From contig JAKALF010000009.1 in assembly GCA_021813265.1 (NCBI GenBank), forward strand, positions 1-19,172: 19,172 bases of DNA. Reading direction: 5' to 3'. Positions 1 to 6,945 of the stretch are shown in pieces. The DNA is from a bacterium (GTDB lineage Bacteria; Patescibacteriota; Minisyncoccia; UBA6257; GWB1-50-10). How positions within the stretch are numbered: position 1 is the stretch's first letter; each line of letters opens with the position of its first letter. Below the pieces are notes generated by a model, which searched no databases, had not been told where the DNA came from, and was given only the letters and a program-made list of their open reading frames with translations. Made by a program: the position numbers and the translations under genes.

Positions 1-1
1 T

Positions 2-499
2 AAAGAAAATTTTGAAAAACTTAAAAGCGCCGTGGAACAGGATTCCCGAATACGTCTTCTCACGAGATATTACGAACGTGATGAGATCGCAAGCCTCATG
101 AATGTTTGCGACGCTTATGTGTCTCTTCATCGTTCGGAAGGATTTGGCCTCACGCTCGCGGAAGCCATGATACTGCGGAAGCCCGTCATCGCGACCGACT
201 ACTCAGGAAATACCGACTTTATGAACGAGAAAAACAGCTTTCCCGTCCCCTATACCCTCATCCCGCTAACGCGCGACTATGGGCCGTATAAAAAAGGAAA
301 CGTATGGGCCAACCCCAATATACGCGAGGCGGCAAAACGCATGCGTCTTCTAGCTTCAGAAAAAGAAATCGCTCTCAAAAAAGCCATGGAGGGGCAGCGA
401 TACGTCATTTCAAATCTCAATTCCGGAGTTGTCGGGAAAAAGATAGAAGAACGACTAGAAGAAATAAAAACTCATCTTATTTACTCCAGTTTAAAATAA
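2..499 (+). CDS. Glycosyltransferase, GT-B fold (group 1/GT4-like), C-terminal part only
   Basis: The reading frame is open from the left edge, so the gene begins before the window; the GTG at 32 is internal and no start is visible. The visible ~165 residues are the nucleotide-sugar-binding half of a GT-B enzyme. The stretch SEGFGLTLAEAM contains the E-x7-E motif that contacts the donor sugar nucleotide in GT4-type enzymes, followed by KPVIATDYSGNTDF, the usual family continuation. Such enzymes transfer a sugar from a nucleotide donor at the cytoplasmic face of the membrane during cell-envelope polysaccharide or glycolipid synthesis; donor and acceptor cannot be told from this fragment. The 3' end overlaps the convergent gene that ends at 477 by 23 bp. 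Confidence is high for the family and low for specificity. Confidence 0.85.
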   Translation, partial: KENFEKLKSAVEQDSRIRLLTRYYERDEIASLMNVCDAYVSLHRSEGFGLTLAEAMILRKPVIATDYSGNTDFMNEKNSFPVPYTLIPLTRDYGPYKKGNVWANPNIREAAKRMRLLASEKEIALKKAMEGQRYVISNLNSGVVGKKIEERLEEIKTHLIYSSLK

Positions 500-1439
500 C
501 GTTATCAACCCTCGGGGTATCGTTTTGAAGAAGATTACTTCTTAGCCTCACGCGATATCGGATGTATCTGTAATTCGCGACCTCTGCGGGATCGATACAA
601 ACGGGCTTCCCGGGACTCGAACCATTGACCGCCGTTCCCCCGCGAAAACCCACGTCAGAGCAGGAAGCTCCGTAATACGCGGTTTGGTCTCCGTTCGGTC
701 CTTTAAAAACCCAGGGGCCCGAAGAACTGTTTGAAACGGCTACTTGGAAGTCCACGTAGGTTGTGTCCGTCGTTCCGTTCGCGTTTTTCGTTCCGTACCA
801 GGTGACGCTGTTCAATGTTGCCCCGTTTACCGATTGGGTGTCCACGGTTGAGGAATCCAGATACCCTATTGTCGAAGTCGCCGTCCATGACGTGTTGACC
901 CAATACGGGGTGGAACTTCCCGCTCCGGGGTTCGTGTAATTAAAACTTATCCATCCCACCACATCGTTCCACGCCCATCCCGTGAAATCTCCCGCGTTGT
1001 TTATCGCGACGGAATAGTTCGATGTTGCGCAACTGTCCGTATTGTAACAGTTAAAGCTTATCCACCCGACATCATCATTCCACCCGTATCCGCTCAAGTT
1101 TCCAGACGCGTTCGGCGAGCACCCCGTTGAAGAAGAGTAGACACCGTTACACACGCCATAGTTCGACGAAGCGCAAATATTTCCGTTCGGGCTCGTCGCG
1201 CAGTCCAGGGAAACATATCCTTCGGATGAACTTGCCGATCCTTGTATGTTGTGTCCCGTTACGAACACGTCTCCATTGGCATAGAAATCAATCCATCCTA
1301 CGGTGTCATTCCACGCGAAATGTTTTTCCGTGGCGGAATTGATGTTGGTCGCGGCAAAAACACGTCCAACCATGAGGAGAACGAACAGAATGATAACGAT
1401 TGTAACGAGTGTCCAAAAAAAGAACTTCCATCGGTTCAT
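477..1439 (-). CDS. Exported protein with three WND-x-VGWI-x-F repeats
   Basis: A 320-residue protein starting at ATG 1439. A TTG at 1454 is in frame, but ATG 1439 starts a standard signal peptide (N-R-W-K, then a hydrophobic run at residues 6-25, with a likely cut after VFA at 29) and lies 6 nt behind a -10-like box. The mature part holds three copies of a tryptophan-rich motif at about residues 42-52 (AWNDTVGWIDF), 119-129 (GWNDDVGWISF) and 156-166 (AWNDVVGWISF), separated by Ser/Asn/Cys-rich stretches; several cysteines between repeats could form disulfides. The last ~130 residues (from about WVNTSW) look like a beta-sandwich module ending in an IRYRVRLRS strand. I know this motif from secreted parcubacterial proteins but not its function. 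It is probably surface-exposed or secreted. There is no C-terminal membrane anchor or LPxTG. The gene is convergent with the glycosyltransferase and divergent from cysS. Confidence 0.8.
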   Translation of the reverse strand: MNRWKFFFWTLVTIVIILFVLLMVGRVFAATNINSATEKHFAWNDTVGWIDFYANGDVFVTGHNIQGSASSSEGYVSLDCATSPNGNICASSNYGVCNGVYSSSTGCSPNASGNLSGYGWNDDVGWISFNCYNTDSCATSNYSVAINNAGDFTGWAWNDVVGWISFNYTNPGAGSSTPYWVNTSWTATSTIGYLDSSTVDTQSVNGATLNSVTWYGTKNANGTTDTTYVDFQVAVSNSSSGPWVFKGPNGDQTAYYGASCSDVGFRGGTAVNGSSPGKPVCIDPAEVANYRYIRYRVRLRSNLLQNDTPRVDNVILNWSK

Positions 1440-1445
1440 GGTATA

Positions 1446-1451
1446 AGTATA
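1446..1451 (-). promoter_or_regulatory. -10-like box of the WND-repeat gene
   Basis: On the minus strand TATACT lies 6 nt before ATG 1439. Transcription would begin at or within a base or two of the start codon, and no Shine-Dalgarno sequence precedes the ATG. No convincing -35 box is seen. The position is the main support. Confidence 0.45.
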
Positions 1452-1491
1452 CAATACCGTTGTCCCATAGCCGAGGGGGGCGCGTATGCTG

Positions 1492-1504
1492 TAGTATATA
1501 TATA
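1492..1504 (+). promoter_or_regulatory. AT-rich -10-like region immediately before cysS
   Basis: TAGTAT at 1492-1497, continuing as alternating TA up to the ATG at 1505, is the only promoter-like element in the 65 bp between the divergent WND gene and cysS. The only purine-rich stretch is a G6 run at 1475-1480, too far away (24 nt) to act as a ribosome binding site. A leaderless start is therefore suggested, less firmly than for rplU or typA. Confidence 0.3.
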
Positions 1505-2938
1505 ATGCTTCTCTATAACACTCTTACGAGAAAAAAAGAAACCTTTAAGCCTCTAAAGGCAAAACGAGTCGGCCTTTACACGTGCGGTCCCACGGTTTAC
1601 AACTACGCGCATATCGGGAATCTCCGCACCTATATCTTCGAGGATATTCTGGAACGAACTCTTATTTTTTCGGGATATGCCGTAAACCGCGTGATGAACA
1701 TTACGGACGTGGGGCACCTGACCTCGGACGCGGACACGGGAGAAGACAAACTTGAGAAAGAAGCGAAAGAGGAAAAAAAATCGGTCTGGGATATCGCCCG
1801 ATTTTACACCCAAGCGTTTTTCCACGATCTCGAGCTCCTTAATATCCGCATCCCCAAACACATAGGGGCGGCAACCGATTTTGTTCCCCAACAACTTGAT
1901 CTCATCCAAAAACTTTTCAAAAACGGTTACGCCTATGAAACATCAAACGCTGTGTATTTTGACACGGGTAAGTTCAAAGACTATACCAAACTGTCCCGAC
2001 AAAATATCAAAGATCTTTCGGTTGGAGTTCGAGATGAGGTTATAGAAGACCCCGAAAAACGCAACCCCGCGGACTTCGCTCTTTGGTTTAAACTTGTCGG
2101 AAAATTCAAGAATCATATCATGCGATGGAAGTCTCCTTGGGGAGAAGGATTTCCCGGATGGCACATCGAATGTTCGGCCATTTCAACATCATTCCTCGGC
2201 CAACCGTTTGATATTCACACGGGAGGCATTGATCATATTCCCGTTCATCATACGAACGAGATCGCTCAATCCGAGGGAGCATATCATAAACCTCTCGCGA
2301 TATACTGGATGCATGGAGAATTTCTTGTTTTGAAAGATTCTCGCATGGGAAAATCTCTCGGTAATTTTATTACCCTCAAAACCCTCATGGATAACGGATT
2401 TCACCCCATGCACTACCGTTATTTCGTCCTCATGGCCCATTATCGTTCCCCCCTTACCTTTACCTGGGAAGCTTTAGATGGGGCGCGGATAGGATATGAG
2501 AAACTTAAAAACAATATTCAAACACTTTTTAGCGAACCAGCAGACTTCCCCAAAACGGAATTTTCCGAGAAGCCCGTCTTAGAATTTTCCAAGAAATTCA
2601 AGGAGGCTCTTTTTGACGATCTTAATACCGCGTCCGCTTTAGGAGCGTTACAGCTCTTTCTCAAGCTTTGCAATACCCTTCTTGAAACCAAGGATATCAA
2701 CGCTTCTTTTCTTTTAAAAGCCCAAAAAGCGGTGAGAGAAGCCGATCGGGTCTTGGGACTCAATCTCTTTGAAGAAACTGAGGAAATTCCGAGCCATATC
2801 GGACATATGGTAAAAGAACGGGAGATATACAGAGGTAATAAACAGTTTACGCAGGCGGATGCCTTGAGAAAAAAATTGGATGCGTTAGGATACGTTGTGG
2901 AAGACACTCCTAAAGGAGCGCGCGTGAGAAAAAAATGA
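1505..2938 (+). CDS. cysS: Cysteine--tRNA ligase
   Basis: A 477-residue cytoplasmic class I aminoacyl-tRNA synthetase that charges tRNA-Cys with cysteine using ATP. ATG 1505 was chosen over the upstream in-frame ATG at 1409 because family homology starts at LYNTLTRKKETF and the upstream 32 residues lie within the neighbouring promoter region. Visible landmarks are TCGPTVYNYAHIGN (HIGH motif, about residues 26-39), MNITDVGH, the zinc ligands C27, C223, H248 and E252 with the same spacing as E. coli CysRS, HTGGIDHIPVHHTNEIAQ, and RMGKSLGNF at 280-288 as the KMSKS loop (a GKS variant). The C-terminal DALR-type region contains QADALRKKLDALGY. Length is close to the usual ~460-480. The TGA stop is followed after 1 nt by the dnaB ATG, so the two genes are surely cotranscribed. 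The use of TGA as a stop here argues for the standard code. Confidence 0.97.
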   Translation: MLLYNTLTRKKETFKPLKAKRVGLYTCGPTVYNYAHIGNLRTYIFEDILERTLIFSGYAVNRVMNITDVGHLTSDADTGEDKLEKEAKEEKKSVWDIARFYTQAFFHDLELLNIRIPKHIGAATDFVPQQLDLIQKLFKNGYAYETSNAVYFDTGKFKDYTKLSRQNIKDLSVGVRDEVIEDPEKRNPADFALWFKLVGKFKNHIMRWKSPWGEGFPGWHIECSAISTSFLGQPFDIHTGGIDHIPVHHTNEIAQSEGAYHKPLAIYWMHGEFLVLKDSRMGKSLGNFITLKTLMDNGFHPMHYRYFVLMAHYRSPLTFTWEALDGARIGYEKLKNNIQTLFSEPADFPKTEFSEKPVLEFSKKFKEALFDDLNTASALGALQLFLKLCNTLLETKDINASFLLKAQKAVREADRVLGLNLFEETEEIPSHIGHMVKEREIYRGNKQFTQADALRKKLDALGYVVEDTPKGARVRKK

Positions 2939-2939
2939 C

Positions 2940-4310
2940 ATGTCTAAAAAAAACCAAGATTATTCAACCAGACTCCCCCCCCAAGATCTTGAAGCTGAAG
3001 TTTCGGTATTGGGATCACTCATGCTTGATAAGAACGCGATTATCAAGGTCGCAGATTCGCTATCGGAACATGATTTTTATCACCCCGCCCACCAAAAAAT
3101 CTATGAGGCTATTTTAAGCCTTTTTGAAACCGGTCAACCCATTGATATTCTTACCGTATCCCATGAACTTAAAGGAAAAAAACATTTCAAGGAAATAGGC
3201 GGGTCGGAATATCTCGCCGATCTCGTTTCCCGCGTTCCCACGTCGGCCCACGTCGTCCATTACGCCTCGATCGTCCGTGAAAAACGCGTAAGGAGAGATT
3301 TGATACACGCTTCCTCCGAAATCAACGAGAAAGCCCTTGAGGAAAAAGATTTTGAAGATCTGCTTGACGGCGTTGAACAGCGTATTTTCGGTATCTCGCA
3401 GCGTTCGCGTCCCCAAAAGTTTATTTCTATAAAAGACGAGATACCGGTAGCCTATGAACGTTTTGAAAAACTTCATCGGGGAGAACAAAACGCCTTCCGT
3501 GGAATTCCCACGGGATTCACCCAGCTTGATACCTTGCTTTCGGGATTTCAAAAGTCAGACCTTGTGATTTTAGGAGCCCGTCCCTCATACGGAAAAACAT
3601 CGCTTGCTCTCGATATCGCGAGACAAGTCGCTCTTCAAAACCATTCGGTAGGAATTTTCTCGCTTGAAATGTCTCGGGATCAGATCATTGACCGTGTTAT
3701 CGCGAGTCAGGCTCAAATTCCCTTGTGGCGACTCAGAAGCGGGAGGATTCACGACGATCTTGAATTTGCCATGGTTCAGCAAGCCTTGGATGAACTTTCC
3801 AAAATTCCTTTTTTTATAGACGACACGGGGTCTCCCAATATTCTTCAAATGCGGTCTATGGCGAGAAGACTTCAAATTGAACACGGCCTTGACCTTATCG
3901 TCGTTGACTACCTTCAACTTATCCAACCCCGAACGACAAGCGATAACCTCGTCCAGCAAATCACGGAAGTGTCCCGCGGACTTAAATACCTCGCCCGAGA
4001 ACTTAACGTTCCCGTGCTCGCTCTCTCCCAGCTTTCACGCGACGTCGAAAAACGCGAGACCAAGATTCCCCGCCTTTCCGATCTTCGCGACTCGGGAAGT
4101 TTGGAACAAGACGCCGATGTCGTTATGTTCATCAACCGTAAAGACAGAACCCAGACCGATCTTTCCGAAGAAGAATTGAATATGGTTGAATTGATTGTCG
4201 CGAAACATCGAAACGGGCCTTTGGGGGTTATAAAGCTCAAATTCGATCCTGAAAAGGTTACCTTCAGAAATATCGACACAACCCATACGTCTTCGGAAGA
4301 AGAATTTTAA
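2940..4310 (+). CDS. dnaB: Replicative DNA helicase DnaB
   Basis: A 456-residue protein of normal DnaB length without an intein. It is the hexameric 5'-3' helicase that opens the replication fork and contacts primase. The N-terminal DnaB domain spans about residues 12-115 (LPPQDLEAEVSVLGSLML), then a linker, then a RecA-like ATPase core at about 180-445. In the core: Walker A GARPSYGKTS (212-221), SLEMS (241-245) with the catalytic glutamate, Walker B LDLIVVDYLQLI (318-328), the conserved SDLRDSGSLEQDADVV segment (380-395), and KHRNGPLG (422-429) carrying the arginine finger. The start lies 1 nt after the cysS stop; AGGAG at 2924-2928 inside cysS is a plausible ribosome binding site. recR follows after 4 nt. 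The cysS-dnaB-recR order links translation, replication and repair genes on one transcript. Confidence 0.97.
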   Translation: MSKKNQDYSTRLPPQDLEAEVSVLGSLMLDKNAIIKVADSLSEHDFYHPAHQKIYEAILSLFETGQPIDILTVSHELKGKKHFKEIGGSEYLADLVSRVPTSAHVVHYASIVREKRVRRDLIHASSEINEKALEEKDFEDLLDGVEQRIFGISQRSRPQKFISIKDEIPVAYERFEKLHRGEQNAFRGIPTGFTQLDTLLSGFQKSDLVILGARPSYGKTSLALDIARQVALQNHSVGIFSLEMSRDQIIDRVIASQAQIPLWRLRSGRIHDDLEFAMVQQALDELSKIPFFIDDTGSPNILQMRSMARRLQIEHGLDLIVVDYLQLIQPRTTSDNLVQQITEVSRGLKYLARELNVPVLALSQLSRDVEKRETKIPRLSDLRDSGSLEQDADVVMFINRKDRTQTDLSEEELNMVELIVAKHRNGPLGVIKLKFDPEKVTFRNIDTTHTSSEEEF

Positions 4311-4314
4311 ATCC

Positions 4315-4914
4315 ATGCTTCCCAAAGAAATACGAATCTTTATCGAACGCTTTTCAAAACTGCCCTCCATCGGACCCCGTCTCGCGACGCGCCTCGCTTT
4401 TTTTATCACCCATCATAACCCGACTCTGCTTTCCGAACTTGAATCGGCTCTTCACGGACTCTCAAACCTGGAACCGTGCGACCGATGTTTTTCCCTTAAA
4501 GAAAAGGAAAGTAAGGCTTGCGATCTTTGTCTTGACGCGGGGAGAAAACCCGACCTCATCGCCATTGTCGAGAAAGAAACCGATCGTTTAAGCATTGAAA
4601 AAACCCGAGCCTTTCGGGGCCGATATATGGTTTTGGGAGAACTTTCTGAAAAGGGAGTCTTGAGCACCGAACAAAAAAAACGCATTGAGCGTCTTAAAAA
4701 AATCCTTACGGACGAGTGTCATGGAAAAGCGAAGGAAATCATTGTCGCCCTTCCCCCAACCACTTTCGGCGACTTTACGGCCATGCTTGTAACCCAAGCC
4801 CTCCAGGGATTTTCGGAAACCATCACCCGTCTTGGACGAGGCATACCTACGGGAGGAGAAATAGAGTTCGCGGATCAGGAAACGCTTGAGAACGCGATAA
4901 AGGGAAGAACGTAA
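4315..4914 (+). CDS. recR: Recombination protein RecR
   Basis: A 199-residue cytoplasmic protein of typical RecR length. With RecO (and RecF) it loads RecA onto single-stranded gaps during recombinational repair. The order of elements matches the family: helix-hairpin-helix LPSIGPRLATRLAFF (16-30), a four-cysteine zinc site at C55, C58, C69 and C72, a Toprim domain beginning DLIAIVEKETD (80-90, acidic E86), and the C-terminal ITRLGRGIPTGGEIEFAD signature (169-186). The stretch usually reading YHVLGG-x-ISPL is MVLGELSEKG here, a family variation. It starts 4 nt after dnaB without a clear ribosome binding site, so coupling to dnaB translation is likely. The stop codon directly abuts a perfect 10-bp hairpin. 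Confidence 0.96.
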   Translation: MLPKEIRIFIERFSKLPSIGPRLATRLAFFITHHNPTLLSELESALHGLSNLEPCDRCFSLKEKESKACDLCLDAGRKPDLIAIVEKETDRLSIEKTRAFRGRYMVLGELSEKGVLSTEQKKRIERLKKILTDECHGKAKEIIVALPPTTFGDFTAMLVTQALQGFSETITRLGRGIPTGGEIEFADQETLENAIKGRT

Positions 4915-4937
4915 TATCCCCGCGTTACGCGGGGATA
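4915..4937. terminator. Perfect hairpin between convergent recR and rplU
   Basis: The arms tatccccgcg (4915-4924) and cgcggggata (4928-4937) pair perfectly over 10 bp around a TTA loop. The loop is exactly the TAA stop codon of rplU on the other strand, and the left arm begins right after the recR stop. Neither side has a good T-run, so it may slow polymerase or block 3' exonucleases rather than act as a textbook intrinsic terminator. Confidence 0.7.
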
Positions 4938-5239
4938 CGAGTTATTTCAACTTCGGTGTACGCTTGACGATGCCCTTTTTTCTTCCTATAGCGAGCTTTG
5001 GAATGGTATTTAAAAACGATTTTTTTTGAATCTCTGCCAAAGGCTATAACCTTCCCTTCAACGGGTTTCCCTTCTACGCACGGTTTCCCTATCACCACCT
5101 TCGATGAATCGGAGGTAAGGAGAACGTTTTTAAAAGAAATCGATTCGTTTTCTTTTGCTTCGTTCAGTTTTTCAATTTTTATTGTATCTCCTTCCTTTAC
5201 CTTATATTGTTTTCCTCCTGTTTCTATTACGGCAAACAT
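4925..5239 (-). CDS. rplU: 50S ribosomal protein L21
   Basis: A 104-residue protein, the usual L21 length, once ATG 5239 (MFAVIETGGKQYKV) is taken as the start. A longer reading from 5275 is possible, but its extra 12 residues overlap the promoter and match no L21. Conserved features are the N-terminal IETGGKQY and the basic C-terminal KARYRKKKGHRQAYTEVEI, the L21 signature that binds 23S rRNA. It is a large-subunit component. L21 is usually followed by rpmA (L27); here it is not, because the gene ends in a hairpin and recR converges on it. The promoter is well formed and places the transcript start at the ATG. Confidence 0.96.
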   Translation of the reverse strand: MFAVIETGGKQYKVKEGDTIKIEKLNEAKENESISFKNVLLTSDSSKVVIGKPCVEGKPVEGKVIAFGRDSKKIVFKYHSKARYRKKKGHRQAYTEVEITRIPA

Positions 5240-5246
5240 GGAAATA

Positions 5247-5275
5247 AGGATAACGGGGGGGTGTATAAATGTCAA
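5247..5275 (-). promoter_or_regulatory. rplU promoter (leaderless geometry)
   Basis: On the minus strand a perfect -35 TTGACA (5270-5275) is separated by 17 nt from TATCCT (5247-5252), which lies 7 nt before ATG 5239. Transcription should start at or next to the ATG, and there is no room for a Shine-Dalgarno sequence. The spacer contains a run of seven C (plus-strand G7 at 5255-5261). Confidence 0.7.
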
Positions 5276-5289
5276 ATTCGATGGGGGTA

Positions 5290-5318
5290 TAAAAAGCGGA
5301 AGGCTTGTAACCTTCCGC
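5290..5318 (-). terminator. Rho-independent terminator downstream of the 5396-5986 gene
   Basis: The arms gcggaagg (5296-5303) and ccttccgc (5311-5318) form an 8-bp stem with a 7-nt loop. On the minus strand the stem is followed by five T (5291-5295). It sits between the unknown gene and the rplU promoter and would insulate rplU. Confidence 0.75.
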
Positions 5319-5344
5319 GAAATTAGAGTTCCTTAATAAAACGA

Positions 5345-5383
5345 AATTCAGGTTTTTTCAAACTTATACACATTCCCTGAATT
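5345..5383 (-). terminator. Possible first terminator hairpin after the 5396-5986 gene
   Basis: AATTCAGG and CCTGAATT (5345-5352 and 5376-5383) can pair over 8 bp around a 23-nt loop, and on the minus strand a TCGTTTTATT stretch follows. The large loop makes it weaker than the terminator at 5290-5318. Confidence 0.3.
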
Positions 5384-5395
5384 CCTGGCATAAAA

Positions 5396-5986
5396 TTAGT
5401 TGGAAATTGAAACTACGGCAAAATCGTACTCTATCCATTTTCCATAGACCTTGTAGTAGTTCCAAAACCAAGAATGGCCATCCCATTCAAGACAACGAAC
5501 AACGTAGCTACCATTTCGGTTGCAATAGATTGTTCCCCAGAAGAAAATTCGCTTGCCTTTCCACTCTTCCGGTATCAGTTCTTGGCGGGCTAATAAATAG
5601 TCCAGAACGTTGGCATTTAAAACTGATTGATCGATCAACTCGCTAAAGAGTTCACGTCCATCAATAACTTTATTTTTTTTCTGATTTTCTGAAAAATAAA
5701 GTTTAACTTTCTTCGGATTCCAAACAAAGTTACCATCTTCTCTGTGCCTTTGTAAGCTCCACATACTTGGTATGAATGGATCTGCCGAACAATCAATTAT
5801 GTGATTACTGATAAGGATGCGCGCGCTGTTTTTTAAAAATCGCGCGAACTCGCTACCTGATGTTTGACGTCCGTCAATGATTGCTTGCGCAATCTTGGGA
5901 TCAAAATTTTCAACTTCCTCTTCCGGGAGGTTATCAACGAGTGTTGTAATAACTTTAAGCAACTGTTTTTTTGAGGTTTTACCCAT
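5396..5986 (-). CDS. Hypothetical protein with LIPEEWKGK / FFWGTIY motif (parcubacterial family)
   Basis: A 196-residue soluble protein with no signal peptide or membrane segment. The N-terminal part is mixed-charge helical (KKQLLKVITTLVDNLPEEE), followed by a central segment IIDGRQTSGSEFARFLK and a C-terminal module with LDYLLARQELIPEEWKGK, FFWGTIYCNRNGSYVVRCL and an aromatic tail. I associate the LIPEEWK-x(5)-FFWGTIY module with a recurrent family of unknown function in parcubacterial genomes; this is recollection and not a search result. No catalytic motif is evident. The start at ATG 5986 is supported by AGGAAGG at 5995-6001, 8 nt upstream, so this gene uses a Shine-Dalgarno sequence, unlike rplU and typA. 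It is a single-gene unit ending in terminators. Confidence 0.75.
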   Translation of the reverse strand: MGKTSKKQLLKVITTLVDNLPEEEVENFDPKIAQAIIDGRQTSGSEFARFLKNSARILISNHIIDCSADPFIPSMWSLQRHREDGNFVWNPKKVKLYFSENQKKNKVIDGRELFSELIDQSVLNANVLDYLLARQELIPEEWKGKRIFFWGTIYCNRNGSYVVRCLEWDGHSWFWNYYKVYGKWIEYDFAVVSISN

Positions 5987-5994
5987 GGGGCTAC

Positions 5995-6001
5995 CCTTCC
6001 T
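5995..6001 (-). promoter_or_regulatory. Shine-Dalgarno sequence of the LIPEEWK-family gene
   Basis: AGGAAGG on the minus strand lies 8 nt before ATG 5986 and fixes that start. It also shows that this genome uses the anti-Shine-Dalgarno interaction for some genes. The remaining bases up to 6120 hold nothing else I can support. Confidence 0.6.
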
Positions 6002-6119
6002 TTTTAATTTTGATCATCTTTTAGCTTCCTACTACCTTTCAGAAGTTAGAGATGAACATTTTTTAATGTTCTCTAATGCTTTTATTTAAAGCTCAAAAGT
6101 ATCTATCTGTCAAATCTCA

Positions 6120-6152
6120 TCTAAAAAATCTCCCGCCTAAGAGCGGGAGATT
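6120..6152 (-). terminator. Rho-independent terminator of the TM-helix-repeat gene
   Basis: Ten-base arms aatctcccgc (6127-6136) and gcgggagatt (6143-6152) pair around a 6-nt loop. On the minus strand the stem runs into GATTTTTTAG. It lies 13 nt after the stop codon at 6166. Confidence 0.85.
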
Positions 6153-6165
6153 CTCACAAACCGCG

Positions 6166-6843
6166 TTATTCAACGTGTCCCCTAAATTTAGACAGGAGCC
6201 CCGCGGCGTAGTCTTTTCCTCCAAGACCAAAGGCGATACCTCCGGCAATCGCTATCATGGCGACAAACCCCGTTACAAGCGATTGAATGATAGCGACGGC
6301 TATACCAAGTTGCGACAAGGCCGTCAAAAATCCAAAGACAACCACGGCCCACCACGTAAGGGATCCTAAGAAATTAGCAGCGTGAAGTTTGGAAGCCTTG
6401 ACGGACGCTCGAACGAGCTTCCTCAAGAAATTTCCCATCACAACCGCCGCGAGCATGATGAGCGACGCCACGATTACGTTCGGAATGTAGAGCAACGCGT
6501 CTCTTAGAAATACCGAGAGAGAGTAGAAACCCAAAATATCGGTTGCCGCGAGCAAAAACGCGATCACGAGGAACCAATACACGAGCTTCGCGAAAAACTT
6601 TCCACTATTTATGGAAATACCGGCGCGTTCAAAGTGCTCTTCCAAACCAAGGCTTGAAAGCAACGCGTCAAGCTTCACAAGCTTCACAAACCTTTCCACA
6701 AGGGCCGAGAGACCGCTTGCGATGATAAGACCGATGACAAGGACGATAAGCGCCCCTACAATATTCGCGAGAACCCCCACAAAACCGGTCCAAACATTTT
6801 GCAAGGAATTGACGACTAACGCTGTCCAATCTTGTATATACAT
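6166..6843 (-). CDS. TM-helix-repeat membrane protein, small mechanosensitive-channel-like
   Basis: A 225-residue integral membrane protein with about five hydrophobic segments (around residues 20-45, 85-110, 118-140, 160-180 and 185-208). It resembles proteins made of conserved TM helix repeats (Pfam TM_helix, CmpX-like relatives of MscS). The first repeat is near WTGFVGVLANIVGALIVLVI, the second near YIPNVIVASLIMLAAVV, and it ends in the family's glycine-rich GGIAFGLGGKDYAAGL. The soluble beta and C-terminal domains of MscS are absent, so it is a minimal member. A role in osmotic or ion homeostasis is a family-based inference. The ATG at 6843 has no ribosome binding site; TAATAT lies about 8 nt before it on the minus strand, which would again give a very short leader. 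It is transcribed away from the 6946 gene and ends in a strong terminator. Confidence 0.82.
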   Translation of the reverse strand: MYIQDWTALVVNSLQNVWTGFVGVLANIVGALIVLVIGLIIASGLSALVERFVKLVKLDALLSSLGLEEHFERAGISINSGKFFAKLVYWFLVIAFLLAATDILGFYSLSVFLRDALLYIPNVIVASLIMLAAVVMGNFLRKLVRASVKASKLHAANFLGSLTWWAVVVFGFLTALSQLGIAVAIIQSLVTGFVAMIAIAGGIAFGLGGKDYAAGLLSKFRGHVE

Positions 6844-6927
6844 AATGTAATATATTAATGACTTTTCTAACTCTTTCTATAAAAACTCGACCTTTAAGCT
6901 TCTATATAGTCATTATACCATATTGCG

Positions 6928-6936
6928 TGCTATAAT
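6928..6936 (+). promoter_or_regulatory. Extended -10 promoter of the VanZ/DUF2238-like gene
   Basis: TGCTATAAT is an exact extended -10 element (TG-N-TATAAT) with its last base 9 nt before ATG 6946, giving a predicted leader of only about 3 nt and no Shine-Dalgarno sequence. No good -35 box is seen, as is common for extended -10 promoters. Confidence 0.65.
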
Positions 6937-6945
6937 TCCGCTATT

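Noticed and set aside
1409..1504. Extended N-terminus of cysS from ATG 1409
   Set aside because: The extra 32 residues overlap the divergent gene and the promoter region and do not resemble CysRS; family similarity begins just after ATG 1505.
2940..4310. Possible intein in dnaB, a frequent intein host
   Set aside because: The protein is 456 residues with uninterrupted Walker A and B regions, leaving no room for an insertion.
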